A stretch of DNA of 64,000 bases from an uncultured Desulfobacterales bacterium (GTDB lineage Bacteria > Desulfobacterota > Desulfobulbia > Desulfobulbales > Desulfocapsaceae): assembly GCA_937915545.1 (NCBI GenBank), contig CALGIJ010000018.1:1-64000 (forward strand), given 5' to 3'. This document shows, in pieces, positions 50,593 to 58,922 of the stretch. The notes under the pieces were generated by a model. It had not been told where the DNA came from. It did not search any database and saw nothing but the letters and a program-made list of their open reading frames with translations. A program made the position numbers and the translations under genes. How positions within the stretch are numbered: position 1 is the stretch's first letter; every line of letters begins with the position of its first letter.

Positions 50593-52818
50593 TCAGCCGT
50601 GGCGATGAACTCCCTGCCAGTTCTGCGGCGGGTTGGCGAGAAGCTCGGCGCAGCGCTCCTCGTAGAGCTGGTAGAGCCAGTTCTCGTCCGGTTGCCGCAG
50701 CCGCGCAAAGCCTTGTCGGGCATCGGCAAACCGTCCCTGCAAGTAATCTTCCACCGCCGTTTCGTAAGCTTTTTTGGTGAGTCTGTCCTCCTCCCTCGGC
50801 TCCTCTTCAACGAGAGGCTCGAAGAGGTCCACCGCACGGTTACGGCCCTTGACCAGCACTCGGTCGATAAAGCGGCAGGGCAGGCTGGCGGGCAGGAGAA
50901 GCCTGGTGGACTGCGAGAGGAGAATGGGACGGCGGTAATACTTGGTGAGGCCTTCAATGCGTGAAGCGAGGTTGACGTTGTCGCCGAGCACGGTGTAGTC
51001 GAACCGCCTGCTGCTGCCGAAGTTGCCGGCGCTGACCATGCCGGTATTGATGCCGATGCCGATCTCGATAGCCTGGCCGGCCAGCTGCAGGTCGACTCCG
51101 CCGCGACCCACCGTCTCCACCATCGCCATGGCGGCGGCAACCGCGTTGGCGGCATGGCGGGGGTCGTCGAGGGGGGTGTTCCACACTGCCATGATGGCGT
51201 CGCCGATATATTTATCGACCATGCCCTGGTGTTTGATGATGATCTCGGTGAGCAGGGAAAAATAGCTGTTGAGAAAATGGCCGAGCTGCGACGCCGAGGT
51301 GGTCTCCGAGAGGCTGGTGAAGTTGCGGATGTCGCAGAAGAGCACGGTGACCTCGCGGCTCTCCACGGTGAGGTTGAGTTTTTCCGGGTTGCGCAGCAGC
51401 TCGCTGACCACCGAGGGGGCCAGGTAGTGGGAGAAGGCGCGGCGGATGAAGCTCTTGCGGCGGCCTTCGAAGACGTAGTTGAACAGGGTGACGGTCATGA
51501 AGACCGCCAGCAGCGAGAGGAGGATATAGGAGAGGCCGAGCATCTGGTGGCGCAAAAAGAGCAGGTTGTAGACGAGGACGACGATACCGCCGAGGATGCT
51601 CAGGCCGACGGAAAAGCCGGCGAAGGGGCCGAGGTACACCAGGGCGATCACCATGAGCAGGCCGGCGCCGGCGATGAGCGCGTAGGTAAGGCCGATCTCG
51701 GTGTAGTTCTCCCAGGCCATGGCGTCGCCGGCGATGAGGTTGTCGATGACGTTGGCCTGGGCCTCCACTCCGGGCAGGCGCGAGGAGAACGGGGTGGTGA
51801 TGAGGTCCATCAGCCCCGAGGCGGAGGAGCCGACGAGAACGTACTTGCCGCGCAGCCCCTCCACCCCCTGGCCGCGCATCACTTCCGCCGCCGGAAGATA
51901 GGGGAAGGTATTGTAGGGGCCGCGGAAGTTGACGGCGAGGTGGGCGAAATCGTCGGTGCGGATAAATTGCCGGCCGAGGGAGACGCCAAGCAGTGGCCGG
52001 GGGCTCTGGTCACCCACCTCGCTGGGGTGGAGGCGGGCCTCCTGCTCGCCTATGCCCAGCCGGTACATCTCGAAGGCCAGGGAGGGGTAGGGCAGGCCGT
52101 CGAGCATGAGAAAGAGCGGCACCTTGCGCACCGTGCCGCCTTGATCGGGGAAGACGTTGAAGAATCCCTGCGAGGAGGCGTTAAGCTGGGCGATGTTGAG
52201 CAGCGGGCGGTAGGCCTTGATAAGGCGCAGGGAGGAAAAGTCGGTGTCGCTGCCGACGATGCTGATGTCGAGGGAGGGAAAGGGCACGGCGTCGGCGACT
52301 TTGAGGTTGTCCTCGCGGAAGAGGAACATGTAGCCAAGCACCGTCGGGCTCAGCTCGAGGGCCTCGGCGAGTTGGAGATCATGGTCGAGGGTGTGCCGCG
52401 CCGCGGGGTCGCCGAGGAGGCGCTCGAGGGCCGGGCAGGGGTCGAGCAGCGGCCGATAGGCGTTGAGGAGGGTCGCCGGCGAGGTGCGGTCGCTCTCGGC
52501 GAAGAGGATGTCGAAACCGATCACCAGGGGCGCGGCGGAGGCGATCCGCCGCGTCAGCTCGGCCACTTTATGGCGCGGCCAGGGCCACTGCCCGTGCTCC
52601 TTGAGGCTCTGTTCGTCGATGTCGACGATGACCACCTGCCCGGTGGTGGGCTGCTGGCCGCGCAGGCGGAACATGGCATCGACGATCTTCTCGTCGATGG
52701 CGGCGAAGAGCAGCGGCTTTTCGTAGCCGAAAGAATACCACAGCAGGCAGGAGAGGAGGATGACGCCGATGCCGGCCCTGAAGGGCGTCGGGCGCAGTGG
52801 CTTCGTAACCGATAACAT
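50593..52818 (-). CDS. CHASE2-domain adenylate/guanylate cyclase
   Basis: A 741-residue class III cyclase from the ATG at 52818; a GTG at 52830 is possible. TM1 (AGIGVILLSCLLWYSFGYE) is followed by the periplasmic CHASE2 domain (VVIVDIDEQSLKEHGQWPWP, GFDILFAESDR, GKYVLVGSSASGLMDLITTP), three helices (about 376-450), and the cyclase domain (about 480-650). Metal and transition-state residues are visible: VTVLFCDIRNFTSLSE, KYIGDAIMAVWN, and GINTGMVSAGNFGSSRRFDY. About 90 residues with TPR-like character end the protein (VEDYLQGRFADARQGFARL). It probably makes cAMP in response to an extracytoplasmic signal. Confidence 0.93.
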   Translation of the reverse strand: MLSVTKPLRPTPFRAGIGVILLSCLLWYSFGYEKPLLFAAIDEKIVDAMFRLRGQQPTTGQVVIVDIDEQSLKEHGQWPWPRHKVAELTRRIASAAPLVIGFDILFAESDRTSPATLLNAYRPLLDPCPALERLLGDPAARHTLDHDLQLAEALELSPTVLGYMFLFREDNLKVADAVPFPSLDISIVGSDTDFSSLRLIKAYRPLLNIAQLNASSQGFFNVFPDQGGTVRKVPLFLMLDGLPYPSLAFEMYRLGIGEQEARLHPSEVGDQSPRPLLGVSLGRQFIRTDDFAHLAVNFRGPYNTFPYLPAAEVMRGQGVEGLRGKYVLVGSSASGLMDLITTPFSSRLPGVEAQANVIDNLIAGDAMAWENYTEIGLTYALIAGAGLLMVIALVYLGPFAGFSVGLSILGGIVVLVYNLLFLRHQMLGLSYILLSLLAVFMTVTLFNYVFEGRRKSFIRRAFSHYLAPSVVSELLRNPEKLNLTVESREVTVLFCDIRNFTSLSETTSASQLGHFLNSYFSLLTEIIIKHQGMVDKYIGDAIMAVWNTPLDDPRHAANAVAAAMAMVETVGRGGVDLQLAGQAIEIGIGINTGMVSAGNFGSSRRFDYTVLGDNVNLASRIEGLTKYYRRPILLSQSTRLLLPASLPCRFIDRVLVKGRNRAVDLFEPLVEEEPREEDRLTKKAYETAVEDYLQGRFADARQGFARLRQPDENWLYQLYEERCAELLANPPQNWQGVHRHG

Positions 52819-52949
52819 TCTGTTGGGCACCTGGGAACAGGGGGGCTAGATACGGTTGTCGCCCACAGGATACCTGAAACGGCTGCGAGAATGAAGGTAA
52901 TACTGCAAGGATCGGGACATGGCCGGCGTGGAGGGCGGCCTGGTCGTGG

Positions 52950-53621
52950 TCACTCCTCGAGGACCCCGTCGCGCAGGGTGTAGCAGTGGTCCATGCGCTG
53001 CGCCAGCAGGGGGTTGTGGGTGACCATCACCGTGCTCAGGCGCCGCTCGCGGCACAGGTTGTGGAGAAGGTCGAAGACCAGGTTGCCGGAGCGCGAGTCG
53101 AGGTTGCCAGTGGGTTCGTCGGCGAGGAGCAGTTCCGGCTCCATGATCAGGGCGCGGGCCAGCGCGGTGCGCTGCTGCTCGCCGCCGGACAGCTCCAGTA
53201 CCTTGTGCTGCAGGCGGTGGCCAAGCTCCACCTGTTCGAGCAGGGCCTGGGCCGCAGGGAGCATCTCCTGACGGCTCCTGCCGGCGATGAGGCCGGGGAT
53301 GATGACGTTCTCCAGGGCGGTGAAGTCCGGCAGCAGGTGGTGGAACTGGAAAATGAAGCCCACCGACTTGTTGCGGAAGCCGGCCAGCTCGCGGGCCGGG
53401 CGACCGAGCAGCGGCTCGCCGTGAAAGAGGATGTCGCCGCCGCTCGGCTGCGCCAGGGTGCCGAGGATCTGCAGCAGGGTCGTCTTGCCGGAGCCGGAGG
53501 CGCCGATGATGCCGGTCATCTCCCCGGGCTGCACGGCAAGGGACACCCCCTTGAGGACGGTGACCGCGGTCTCGCCGCTGCCGAATGTCTTGGTGAGGTT
53601 GCAGGCGGTGAGAAGATCCAT
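52950..53621 (-). CDS. lolD: lipoprotein-releasing ABC ATPase LolD
   Basis: A 223-residue ATPase. Walker A is GASGSGKTTLLQ, the Q-loop region FIFQFHHLLPDFTALENV has the LolD-type FQFHHLLPDF, signature ELSGGEQQRTALARAL, Walker B LLLADEPTGNLD. The start overlaps the lolC stop (53621). With LolC it extracts mature lipoproteins from the inner membrane and passes them to LolA. Confidence 0.96.
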   Translation of the reverse strand: MDLLTACNLTKTFGSGETAVTVLKGVSLAVQPGEMTGIIGASGSGKTTLLQILGTLAQPSGGDILFHGEPLLGRPARELAGFRNKSVGFIFQFHHLLPDFTALENVIIPGLIAGRSRQEMLPAAQALLEQVELGHRLQHKVLELSGGEQQRTALARALIMEPELLLADEPTGNLDSRSGNLVFDLLHNLCRERRLSTVMVTHNPLLAQRMDHCYTLRDGVLEE

Positions 53622-54850
53622 CAGGAGAGGACCTCCGCCGGTTGCACCGCCGCCGCCTTCCACGAGGGGTAGAGGGTGGCGAGGAGGGTGATGAGGATGG
53701 AACTGATGGCGACGACCGTGACGTCAAGGGGCAGTACTTTGATGGGCAGGGTGGTCATCGGGTAGACGTTGGAGGGCAGTTCGATGAAGTGGTAACGCGA
53801 CAGCAGCTTGCACAGGCCCAGGCCGCCCAGCACGCCGAGCCCGGTGCCGGCGAAGGCGATGACCGTACCCTGGAGGAAAAAGATGCGCATGATCGCCTGG
53901 GAGGTGGCGCCCATCGACTTGAGAATCGCGATATCCTTGCTCTTTTCCATGACCACCATGACCAGCGCGCTGATGATGTTGAGCGCGGCGACGATGATGA
54001 TCATCGTCAGGGCGATGAACATGCCGATCTTCTCCAGCTTGAAGGCGGCGTAAAGATTCCGGTTCATCATCATCCAGTCCTTGGCCATATAGCCCGGGCC
54101 GAGGGTTTCGGCGATGCGCGCGGCGATCTTGTCGGCCTGGTTGAGCTCCTTCCGCTCCACCGCCACCTCGATGCCGTGCACCTGGTCGCCGATACCGAGA
54201 AAGCGCTGCACCTCGGCGATGGACATATAGGCCAGGGTGGTGTCGTACTCGTACATGCCGGTCTCGAAGAGGCCGGACACGCGGCAGGTCTTGATCTTGG
54301 GGATGACACCCATCGGCGTCAGCGGCCCTGATGGGGAGATGAGCTTGACCTTGTCGTCGACGTGGACGCGCAGTTCGGCGGCGAGATTCTTGCCGAGGAT
54401 GATGTTGGGCACCGCAGAGGCGGTCTCGGCGGAAAGGTCGTCGATGCTGCCGGCGATCATCTGCCGCGGCAGGCTGATGACATTCTTTGCCGTCTGCGGT
54501 TCGATGCCGCGCAGCACCACGCCGTTGCCGCCTACGGTGCTGCTCATCAGCGTCTGGGCGTAGAGGTAGGGGGTGGCGCCGACCACCTTGGGCACGGTCA
54601 TGGTGCGGTCGCGGGCCAGCTCGTACTCGCTGATCGAGCCGCCGAGGCGCTGCACGACGATATGCGAGTTGACGCCGAGGATCTGGTCGCGCAGCCCGTC
54701 GGTGAAGCCGGAAAAGACCGCCAGCACGACGATCAGGGCGATGACGCCGACGGTGATGCCGGCCACCGAGATCAGCGAGATCAGCGAGATGAAGCCGTGT
54801 TGATGCTTGGCCCGCAGGTAGCGCAGGCCGATGAAGGACTCGAAGGTCAT
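53621..54850 (-). CDS. lolC: lipoprotein-releasing ABC permease LolC/E
   Basis: A 409-residue permease. The N-terminal FIGLRYLRAKHQHGFISLIS and the TM1 region SVAGITVGVIALIVVLAVFS are typical. A large periplasmic MacB-like domain (about 50-270) is followed by three helices, with the conserved DIAILKSMGATSQAIMRIFF loop. Only one LolC/E gene is present, as in bacteria that use a LolF-type homodimer. The start overlaps the lysS stop (54847-54850), and lolD overlaps the 3' end, so lysS-lolC-lolD form one tightly coupled unit. Confidence 0.95.
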   Translation of the reverse strand: MTFESFIGLRYLRAKHQHGFISLISLISVAGITVGVIALIVVLAVFSGFTDGLRDQILGVNSHIVVQRLGGSISEYELARDRTMTVPKVVGATPYLYAQTLMSSTVGGNGVVLRGIEPQTAKNVISLPRQMIAGSIDDLSAETASAVPNIILGKNLAAELRVHVDDKVKLISPSGPLTPMGVIPKIKTCRVSGLFETGMYEYDTTLAYMSIAEVQRFLGIGDQVHGIEVAVERKELNQADKIAARIAETLGPGYMAKDWMMMNRNLYAAFKLEKIGMFIALTMIIIVAALNIISALVMVVMEKSKDIAILKSMGATSQAIMRIFFLQGTVIAFAGTGLGVLGGLGLCKLLSRYHFIELPSNVYPMTTLPIKVLPLDVTVVAISSILITLLATLYPSWKAAAVQPAEVLS

Positions 54851-56364
54851 TGGCCGCCGTCCTCGTCCCGATCGGCGGTCAGTCCCGCCTCTGGCTTAAG
54901 GTGCGGGAAGAGGATGACGTCGCGGATCGACGGGGCGTCGGTGAGCAGCATCACCAGCCGGTCGATGCCGATGCCCTCGCCGGCGGCGGAGGGCATGCCG
55001 TACTCGAGGGCGCGGATATAGTCGGCGTCGAGCTCGGGGTGAATCTCGTCGTCGTCGCCACGGTCGGCGATCTGCTTTTCGAAACGGCTCAGCTGGTCGC
55101 GCGGGTCGTTAAGCTCGCTGAAGCCGTTGGCCAGCTCGCGGCCGGTGATGAACAGCTCAAAGCGGTCGGTGACCGAGGGATCGTTTTCGTTGCGGCGCGC
55201 CAGTGGCGAGACCTCGGTGGGGTAGCGGGTGATGAAGGTCGGGTTGATCAGGCGGTCCTCGACGAGTAGTTCGAAGAGCTCGGTCTTGGCCTTGCCGGGG
55301 CCGGCGTTCTCCTCGAGCTTGATGCCCTTCTCCCTGGCCAGGGCCATGACCTGGGCGTCGTCGGCGAGCACTGCGGCGGGAATGCCCGCCACCTGCAGCA
55401 GCGCCTCGTCCATGGTCAGCTTGGTCCACGGCGGGGTGAGGTCGACCTCCTGACCCTGATAGGTGATCTTCATCGAGCCGTTGACCGCCAGGCAGATGCT
55501 CGAGATCATCTCCTCGGTGAGGGCGATGAGGTCCTCGTAGGTGGCGTAGGCCTGGTAGAACTCGAGCATGGTAAACTCGGGGTTGTGGCGCGTCGACAGG
55601 CCCTCGTTGCGGAAGTTGCGGTTGATCTCGAAGACGCGCTCGAAGCCGCCAACGAGGAGCCGCTTGAGGTAGAGCTCGGGGGCGATGCGCAGGTAGAGGT
55701 CCATGCCGAGGGCGTTGTGGTGCGTCTTGAAGGGCTTGGCGGTGGCGCCGCCGGGGATGGGCTGCATCATCGGCGTCTCCACTTCCATGAAGTTGCGCCG
55801 CGTGAGATGCTCGCGCACCAGCCGGATGATTTCCACCCGCTTGCGGAAGGTCTCCCTGGTCTCCGGGGTGACGATCAGGTCGACGTAGCGCTGGCGGTAG
55901 CGGGTCTCGACGTCGGAAAGACCGTGCCACTTGTCGGGCAGCGGGCGCAGCGACTTGGAGATCATGACGATCTCGCTGGCCTGCAGGGAGAGCTCGCCGA
56001 CCTTGGTCTTGAAGAGGGTGCCGACGGCGCCGACGATATCGCCGATATCCCATTTCTTGAAGGTCTCGAAGACCGCTTCGCCGAGGATGTCGAGCTTGAG
56101 GTAGATCTGGATCTGGCCGCTGCCGTCGGCCACGGTGCAGAAGGCGGCCTTGCCGAACTTGCGCATCGCCAGCACGCGGCCGGCGATGCTGTAGACGGCG
56201 CCGCCCGGTTCAGCCTGCTGCGGCTGGAGGAGGTCCCCTTTGGGGAGGAGTTCGCGGGCGCAGTTGGCGGGTTTGAAGCTGTTGATATAGAGTTTCACTC
56301 CCAGCTCGGCCAGGGCCTCGGCCTTTTCTTTGCGCTGGGCAAGGGTTTGATTCTCTTCGCTCAT
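54847..56364 (-). CDS. lysS: lysyl-tRNA synthetase (class II)
   Basis: A 505-residue LysS. The N-terminal OB fold (SIAGRVLAMRKFGKAAFCTV) binds the anticodon. Class II motifs: motif 1 near FRKRVEIIRLVREHLTRRNF, motif 2 FEINRNFRNEGLSTRHNPEF, motif 3 GIGIDRLVMLLTDAPSIRDV. FMEVETPMMQPIPGGA is also typical. It is the first gene of lysS-lolC-lolD, an arrangement seen in other delta-proteobacteria and gamma relatives. Confidence 0.97.
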   Translation of the reverse strand: MSEENQTLAQRKEKAEALAELGVKLYINSFKPANCARELLPKGDLLQPQQAEPGGAVYSIAGRVLAMRKFGKAAFCTVADGSGQIQIYLKLDILGEAVFETFKKWDIGDIVGAVGTLFKTKVGELSLQASEIVMISKSLRPLPDKWHGLSDVETRYRQRYVDLIVTPETRETFRKRVEIIRLVREHLTRRNFMEVETPMMQPIPGGATAKPFKTHHNALGMDLYLRIAPELYLKRLLVGGFERVFEINRNFRNEGLSTRHNPEFTMLEFYQAYATYEDLIALTEEMISSICLAVNGSMKITYQGQEVDLTPPWTKLTMDEALLQVAGIPAAVLADDAQVMALAREKGIKLEENAGPGKAKTELFELLVEDRLINPTFITRYPTEVSPLARRNENDPSVTDRFELFITGRELANGFSELNDPRDQLSRFEKQIADRGDDDEIHPELDADYIRALEYGMPSAAGEGIGIDRLVMLLTDAPSIRDVILFPHLKPEAGLTADRDEDGGQ

Positions 56365-56416
56365 GTGATGGGTCTCGATGTTAGAGGTTGTGCACGGCGA
56401 CGGGCGGGCGGCGATG

Positions 56417-56442
56417 AAAAAAGGCGGCAGATGTCTGCCGCC
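56417..56442 (-). terminator. intrinsic terminator after the NUDIX gene
   Basis: Perfect 9-bp stem GGCGGCAGA/TCTGCCGCC (56423-56431, 56434-56442) followed on the minus strand by six T. It separates the NUDIX gene from lysS, which must then start from its own promoter in the short gap at 56365-56416, or from read-through. Confidence 0.75.
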
Positions 56443-56528
56443 CCAAGGGAAAAATGCTCCCTAGCACTTACCGGGAAATGGCCGTTCTGTCAATTCATTT
56501 CCCCGGTGCGGCAGAGGGTGGCGAGGCT

Positions 56529-57107
56529 TCATGGGGCGAGCGGGATAAGACCGCGGGCCATCAGGTAGTACATCAGGCCGTTGAGGACCAGGCCGTGCTG
56601 CAACTCGCCGCTGGCGACCAGCCGCAGTACCTCGGCGCAGGGCAGGGTGACCACCGCGATGTCCTCCATCTCCTCGCACTGCGGGGCATTGCGGCGCTCC
56701 GCCCCGAGGGCTAGGACCGTATGGCAGGTATTGCCCTGGATGGCCGGGTTGGGCCGTACCGTGCCGATGATGCGGGCCTCGTCGGCGACATAGCCGGTCT
56801 CCTCGCGGAGCTCGCGCAGGCCGGCGGTCAGCGGGTCTTCACCCTCCTCGACGGCGCCGCCGGGGATCTCCAACTCGACGCGGTCGCTGCCGAAGCGGTA
56901 CTGGCGGATGATGACCAGTTCCTCCGCCGCGGTGACGGCAATGACATGGACCCAGTCGGGGAAGTCGAGGCGATAGAAGTCATGCTCGCGGTGGCTGCCC
57001 TCGCGGCGGACGCGGCTCGAGACGAGCTTCATGATGGGCGTGGCGAGCAGGGTGGTCGGCGGTTCGATGCGCCAGGCCGGGGGGCGGCCGGAAGTGGTGT
57101 CGGACAT
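56529..57107 (-). CDS. NUDIX hydrolase (ADP-ribose pyrophosphatase type)
   Basis: A 192-residue NUDIX protein. The box is complete: GGAVEEGEDPLTAGLRELRE followed by ETGYVA (Gx5Ex7REUxEExGU). The layout (VIAVTAAEELVIIRQYRFGS, then VELEIPGG) matches NudF-like ADP-ribose/ADP-sugar pyrophosphatases. The substrate is not proven. It is a single-gene transcript ended by the terminator at 56417-56442. Confidence 0.9.
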   Translation of the reverse strand: MSDTTSGRPPAWRIEPPTTLLATPIMKLVSSRVRREGSHREHDFYRLDFPDWVHVIAVTAAEELVIIRQYRFGSDRVELEIPGGAVEEGEDPLTAGLRELREETGYVADEARIIGTVRPNPAIQGNTCHTVLALGAERRNAPQCEEMEDIAVVTLPCAEVLRLVASGELQHGLVLNGLMYYLMARGLIPLAP

Positions 57108-57638
57108 GGGCGTGCGCGGGGCTGCGGGTTGTGGCGTGGACAGGTTGCGGTGAATAAGCGGCCGGTGGGCGATAGGCGGTGACTATACCACGGGTCGCGG
57201 GCCTGCGGCAGGAAAAAGCGTGGTGACCTCTCTGCCGTCGCCGACCGTGCGGGTGGGAAACTGGCCAAGAGTCTTTGTCCCGGTGAGAAGTGCCTCCTCC
57301 GATGATCGTGCCGGCGGCGAAGCTGACGATGCCAAAACTGGCGGGGTGGTGGCGACAGTTCCTGATTTCCATATGCGTCACACTCTCGGCGGGCGCGACG
57401 CCGGTGGCATACGCGGCAGATAAAAATTAGTCAAACTGCACTATGCAAAGTAAAGTATACTTATAATGAAACAATTCTTTGCGTCTCAGCGCAAATTCGA
57501 ATAAAAAATATCAGTAAAAGGTGAAGATAGAAGATTTTCGGTGAGCTTCGTCGAGGCACGCCTCTCTTCCCCAATGCAGACAGCAGGGGCCGTCGCCAGT
57601 TGACGGCAACACCGTTTCGAGGTCAAGGTGAGGTTCGT
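57108..57638. other. 531-bp intergenic region with an AT-rich island
   Basis: No gene. Bases 57415-57530 are strikingly AT-rich compared with the flanks. They include a perfect TATAAT at 57462-57467 (no good -35 box at the right distance) and a dyad TTTGCG-N6-CGCAAA at 57478-57495. Probably the promoter/operator region of the winged-helix and GAF-ANTAR genes. Confidence 0.45.
57478..57495 (+). promoter_or_regulatory. dyad downstream of a TATAAT box
   Basis: TTTGCG-TCTCAG-CGCAAA, 6-bp perfect arms, 11 nt after the TATAAT at 57462-57467, so just around or after the likely transcription start. A candidate operator, possibly for the adjacent winged-helix protein. Confidence 0.35.
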
Positions 57639-57884
57639 ATGTCGCTTCTTCAGCAGCAACAGCAGATCTTGTCGATTCTCTGTGAAAACCTGCAGCACGA
57701 CCCGCCGCAGCTGGTGGCCGCGGCCACCATCGCCGGAAGGCTCAACCTGCGCCTGGCCGAGGTGCGGCGAGTGTTGCGCACCATGGAGGGTCTGGGTGTG
57801 ATCGAAACTGATCCGGATCAACAGCTTACCCTCATCACCAGGGAAGGGGTGCAGCGCTGTCGACAGCAGTCGGCAGTGGCGTAA
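57639..57884 (+). CDS. small winged-helix DNA-binding protein
   Basis: An 81-residue protein. The ATG at 57639 follows GGTGAGG by 5 nt. The sequence is a bare winged helix-turn-helix: QQQQILSILCENLQHDP, then helices LVAAATIAGRLNL and LAEVRRVLRTMEGLGVIETD, then the wing QQLTLITREGVQRCR. It has no ligand domain. It lies 129 bp upstream of the GAF-ANTAR gene on the same strand; its partner or operator is unknown. Confidence 0.75.
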   Translation: MSLLQQQQQILSILCENLQHDPPQLVAAATIAGRLNLRLAEVRRVLRTMEGLGVIETDPDQQLTLITREGVQRCRQQSAVA

Positions 57885-57907
57885 CCTTCCCACGTAGTGT
57901 ATCTTCA

Positions 57908-57926
57908 GGGCGGTACTCTTCCGCCC
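57908..57926 (+). repeat. hairpin in the gap before the GAF-ANTAR gene
   Basis: GGGCGG-N7-CCGCCC stem-loop, 24 nt past the winged-helix stop, without a T tract. Could lower read-through into the ANTAR gene. Confidence 0.3.
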
Positions 57927-58013
57927 GTTGTGGATCTGCGCCGATGTGGCGGAAAGCAGGCCGGGTTTGCCTGAGGGCTGCCCGCTTCCTCAATTTTCAC
58001 CGCCAACATTACC

Positions 58014-58724
58014 ATGGAAAAGTCGCCGCAGCAGACCTACGACAATTATATCAAGGCCTTGATGGATATCAGCCAGGCCATCACCTCCGACCTTTTTCTC
58101 GAAGACCTCTTCAAGCTCATCGTCATGGTCACGGCGCGGGTCACCGGGGTGGAGATCTGTTCCCTGTGGCTGGTGGACGAGAACGAGAACCCGCCCATGG
58201 TGCGTCTCAAGGCGACGCAGTCCATCGACCGCGACTATGTCAAGGACCGCGTGCTGCGCCTCCACGAGGGGGTGGTCGGCTATGTCATCTCCACCCAGCG
58301 GCCCCTCTATATTCCCAATGTCCTCGAGAACGAACGCTTCAAGGAGAAGGACATGGCGCGTCGCCTCGGCCTGGTGTCGATGGTCGGTGTGCCGCTGCAG
58401 GGCAAGGAGGACAAGGTCCTCGGGGTTCTCAACTGCTTCACCGTCAAGCCCCATGTCTTTTCGACGCTGGACATCAACATGCTCACCGCCGTCGCCAGCC
58501 AGGCGGCGGTGGCCCTGCACAACACCGAGCTGATCATCAAGACGCGGGTCATCGAACAGGAGTTGAAGACGCGCAAGATCATCGAGCGGGCCAAGGAGAT
58601 CCTCATGCAGCGGCGCGACATGAACGGCGAGGAGGCCTACCGCTGGATCCGCCGGCGCAGCATGGACACGCGCAAGTCGATGCTCGATATCGCCGAGGCC
58701 ATTGTCCTCTCCGACGAGCTGTAA
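58014..58724 (+). CDS. GAF-ANTAR transcription antiterminator
   Basis: A 236-residue regulator. The GAF sensor (about 20-165) shows GVEICSLWLVDENEN, LRLHEGVVGYVISTQRPLYI and SMVGVPLQGKEDKVLGVLNC. The ANTAR RNA-binding domain (about 175-230) shows the family pattern RKIIERAKEILMQRRDMNGE followed by AYRWIRRRSMDTRKSM and DIAEAIV. ANTAR proteins bind dual hexaloop hairpins in nascent mRNA and block a terminator. Exactly such an element lies directly downstream (58790-58870), in front of the glutamate-synthase-like gene. No receiver domain is fused, so the trigger is a small ligand or redox signal at GAF. Confidence 0.93.
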   Translation: MEKSPQQTYDNYIKALMDISQAITSDLFLEDLFKLIVMVTARVTGVEICSLWLVDENENPPMVRLKATQSIDRDYVKDRVLRLHEGVVGYVISTQRPLYIPNVLENERFKEKDMARRLGLVSMVGVPLQGKEDKVLGVLNCFTVKPHVFSTLDINMLTAVASQAAVALHNTELIIKTRVIEQELKTRKIIERAKEILMQRRDMNGEEAYRWIRRRSMDTRKSMLDIAEAIVLSDEL

Positions 58725-58737
58725 ACGAAAAATCCGC

Positions 58738-58766
58738 TTGACAAGAAAATTAAGTCCCGCTACAAA
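58738..58766 (+). promoter_or_regulatory. promoter of the glutamate-synthase-like gene
   Basis: TTGACA (58738-58743, perfect), 17-nt spacer, TACAAA (58761-58766). It begins 14 nt after the stop codon of the GAF-ANTAR gene; predicted start near 58773, leaving a leader of about 150 nt. Confidence 0.65.
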
Positions 58767-58789
58767 AAGTGAGTAACATGTAATCCGAT

Positions 58790-58836
58790 GTCGCACAACG
58801 GCGTGCGACTGCGTGGATAATAAGACAACGGCGTCT
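58790..58836 (+). ncRNA. ANTAR-target dual hexaloop RNA
   Basis: Stem-loop P1: GTCGCAC (58790-58796), loop AACGGC (58797-58802), GTGCGAC (58803-58809), 7 bp. Stem-loop P2: AGAC (58823-58826), loop AACGGC (58827-58832), GTCT (58833-58836), 4 bp. The linker is 13 nt. Both loops have six bases with A at position 1 and G at position 4, the established ANTAR recognition signature. P2 shares bases 58830-58836 with the terminator below, so the two structures are mutually exclusive. Confidence 0.8.
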
Positions 58837-58870
58837 GTTTCCTCTCCAGTTTGGGCAGACGCCTTTTTTT
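58830..58870 (+). terminator. leader terminator (attenuator) controlled by ANTAR
   Basis: GGCGTCTG (58830-58837) pairs with CAGACGCC (58856-58863), 8 bp, loop 18 nt, followed by seven T (58864-58870). The 5' arm overlaps loop and 3' arm of hairpin P2. The start codon of the regulated gene is 53 nt further on. Confidence 0.85.
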
Positions 58871-58922
58871 ATGCCGAAGGCCTCCGCCCGCAACCGTTTC
58901 CCCAAGCAAGGAGGTCCTTCCC

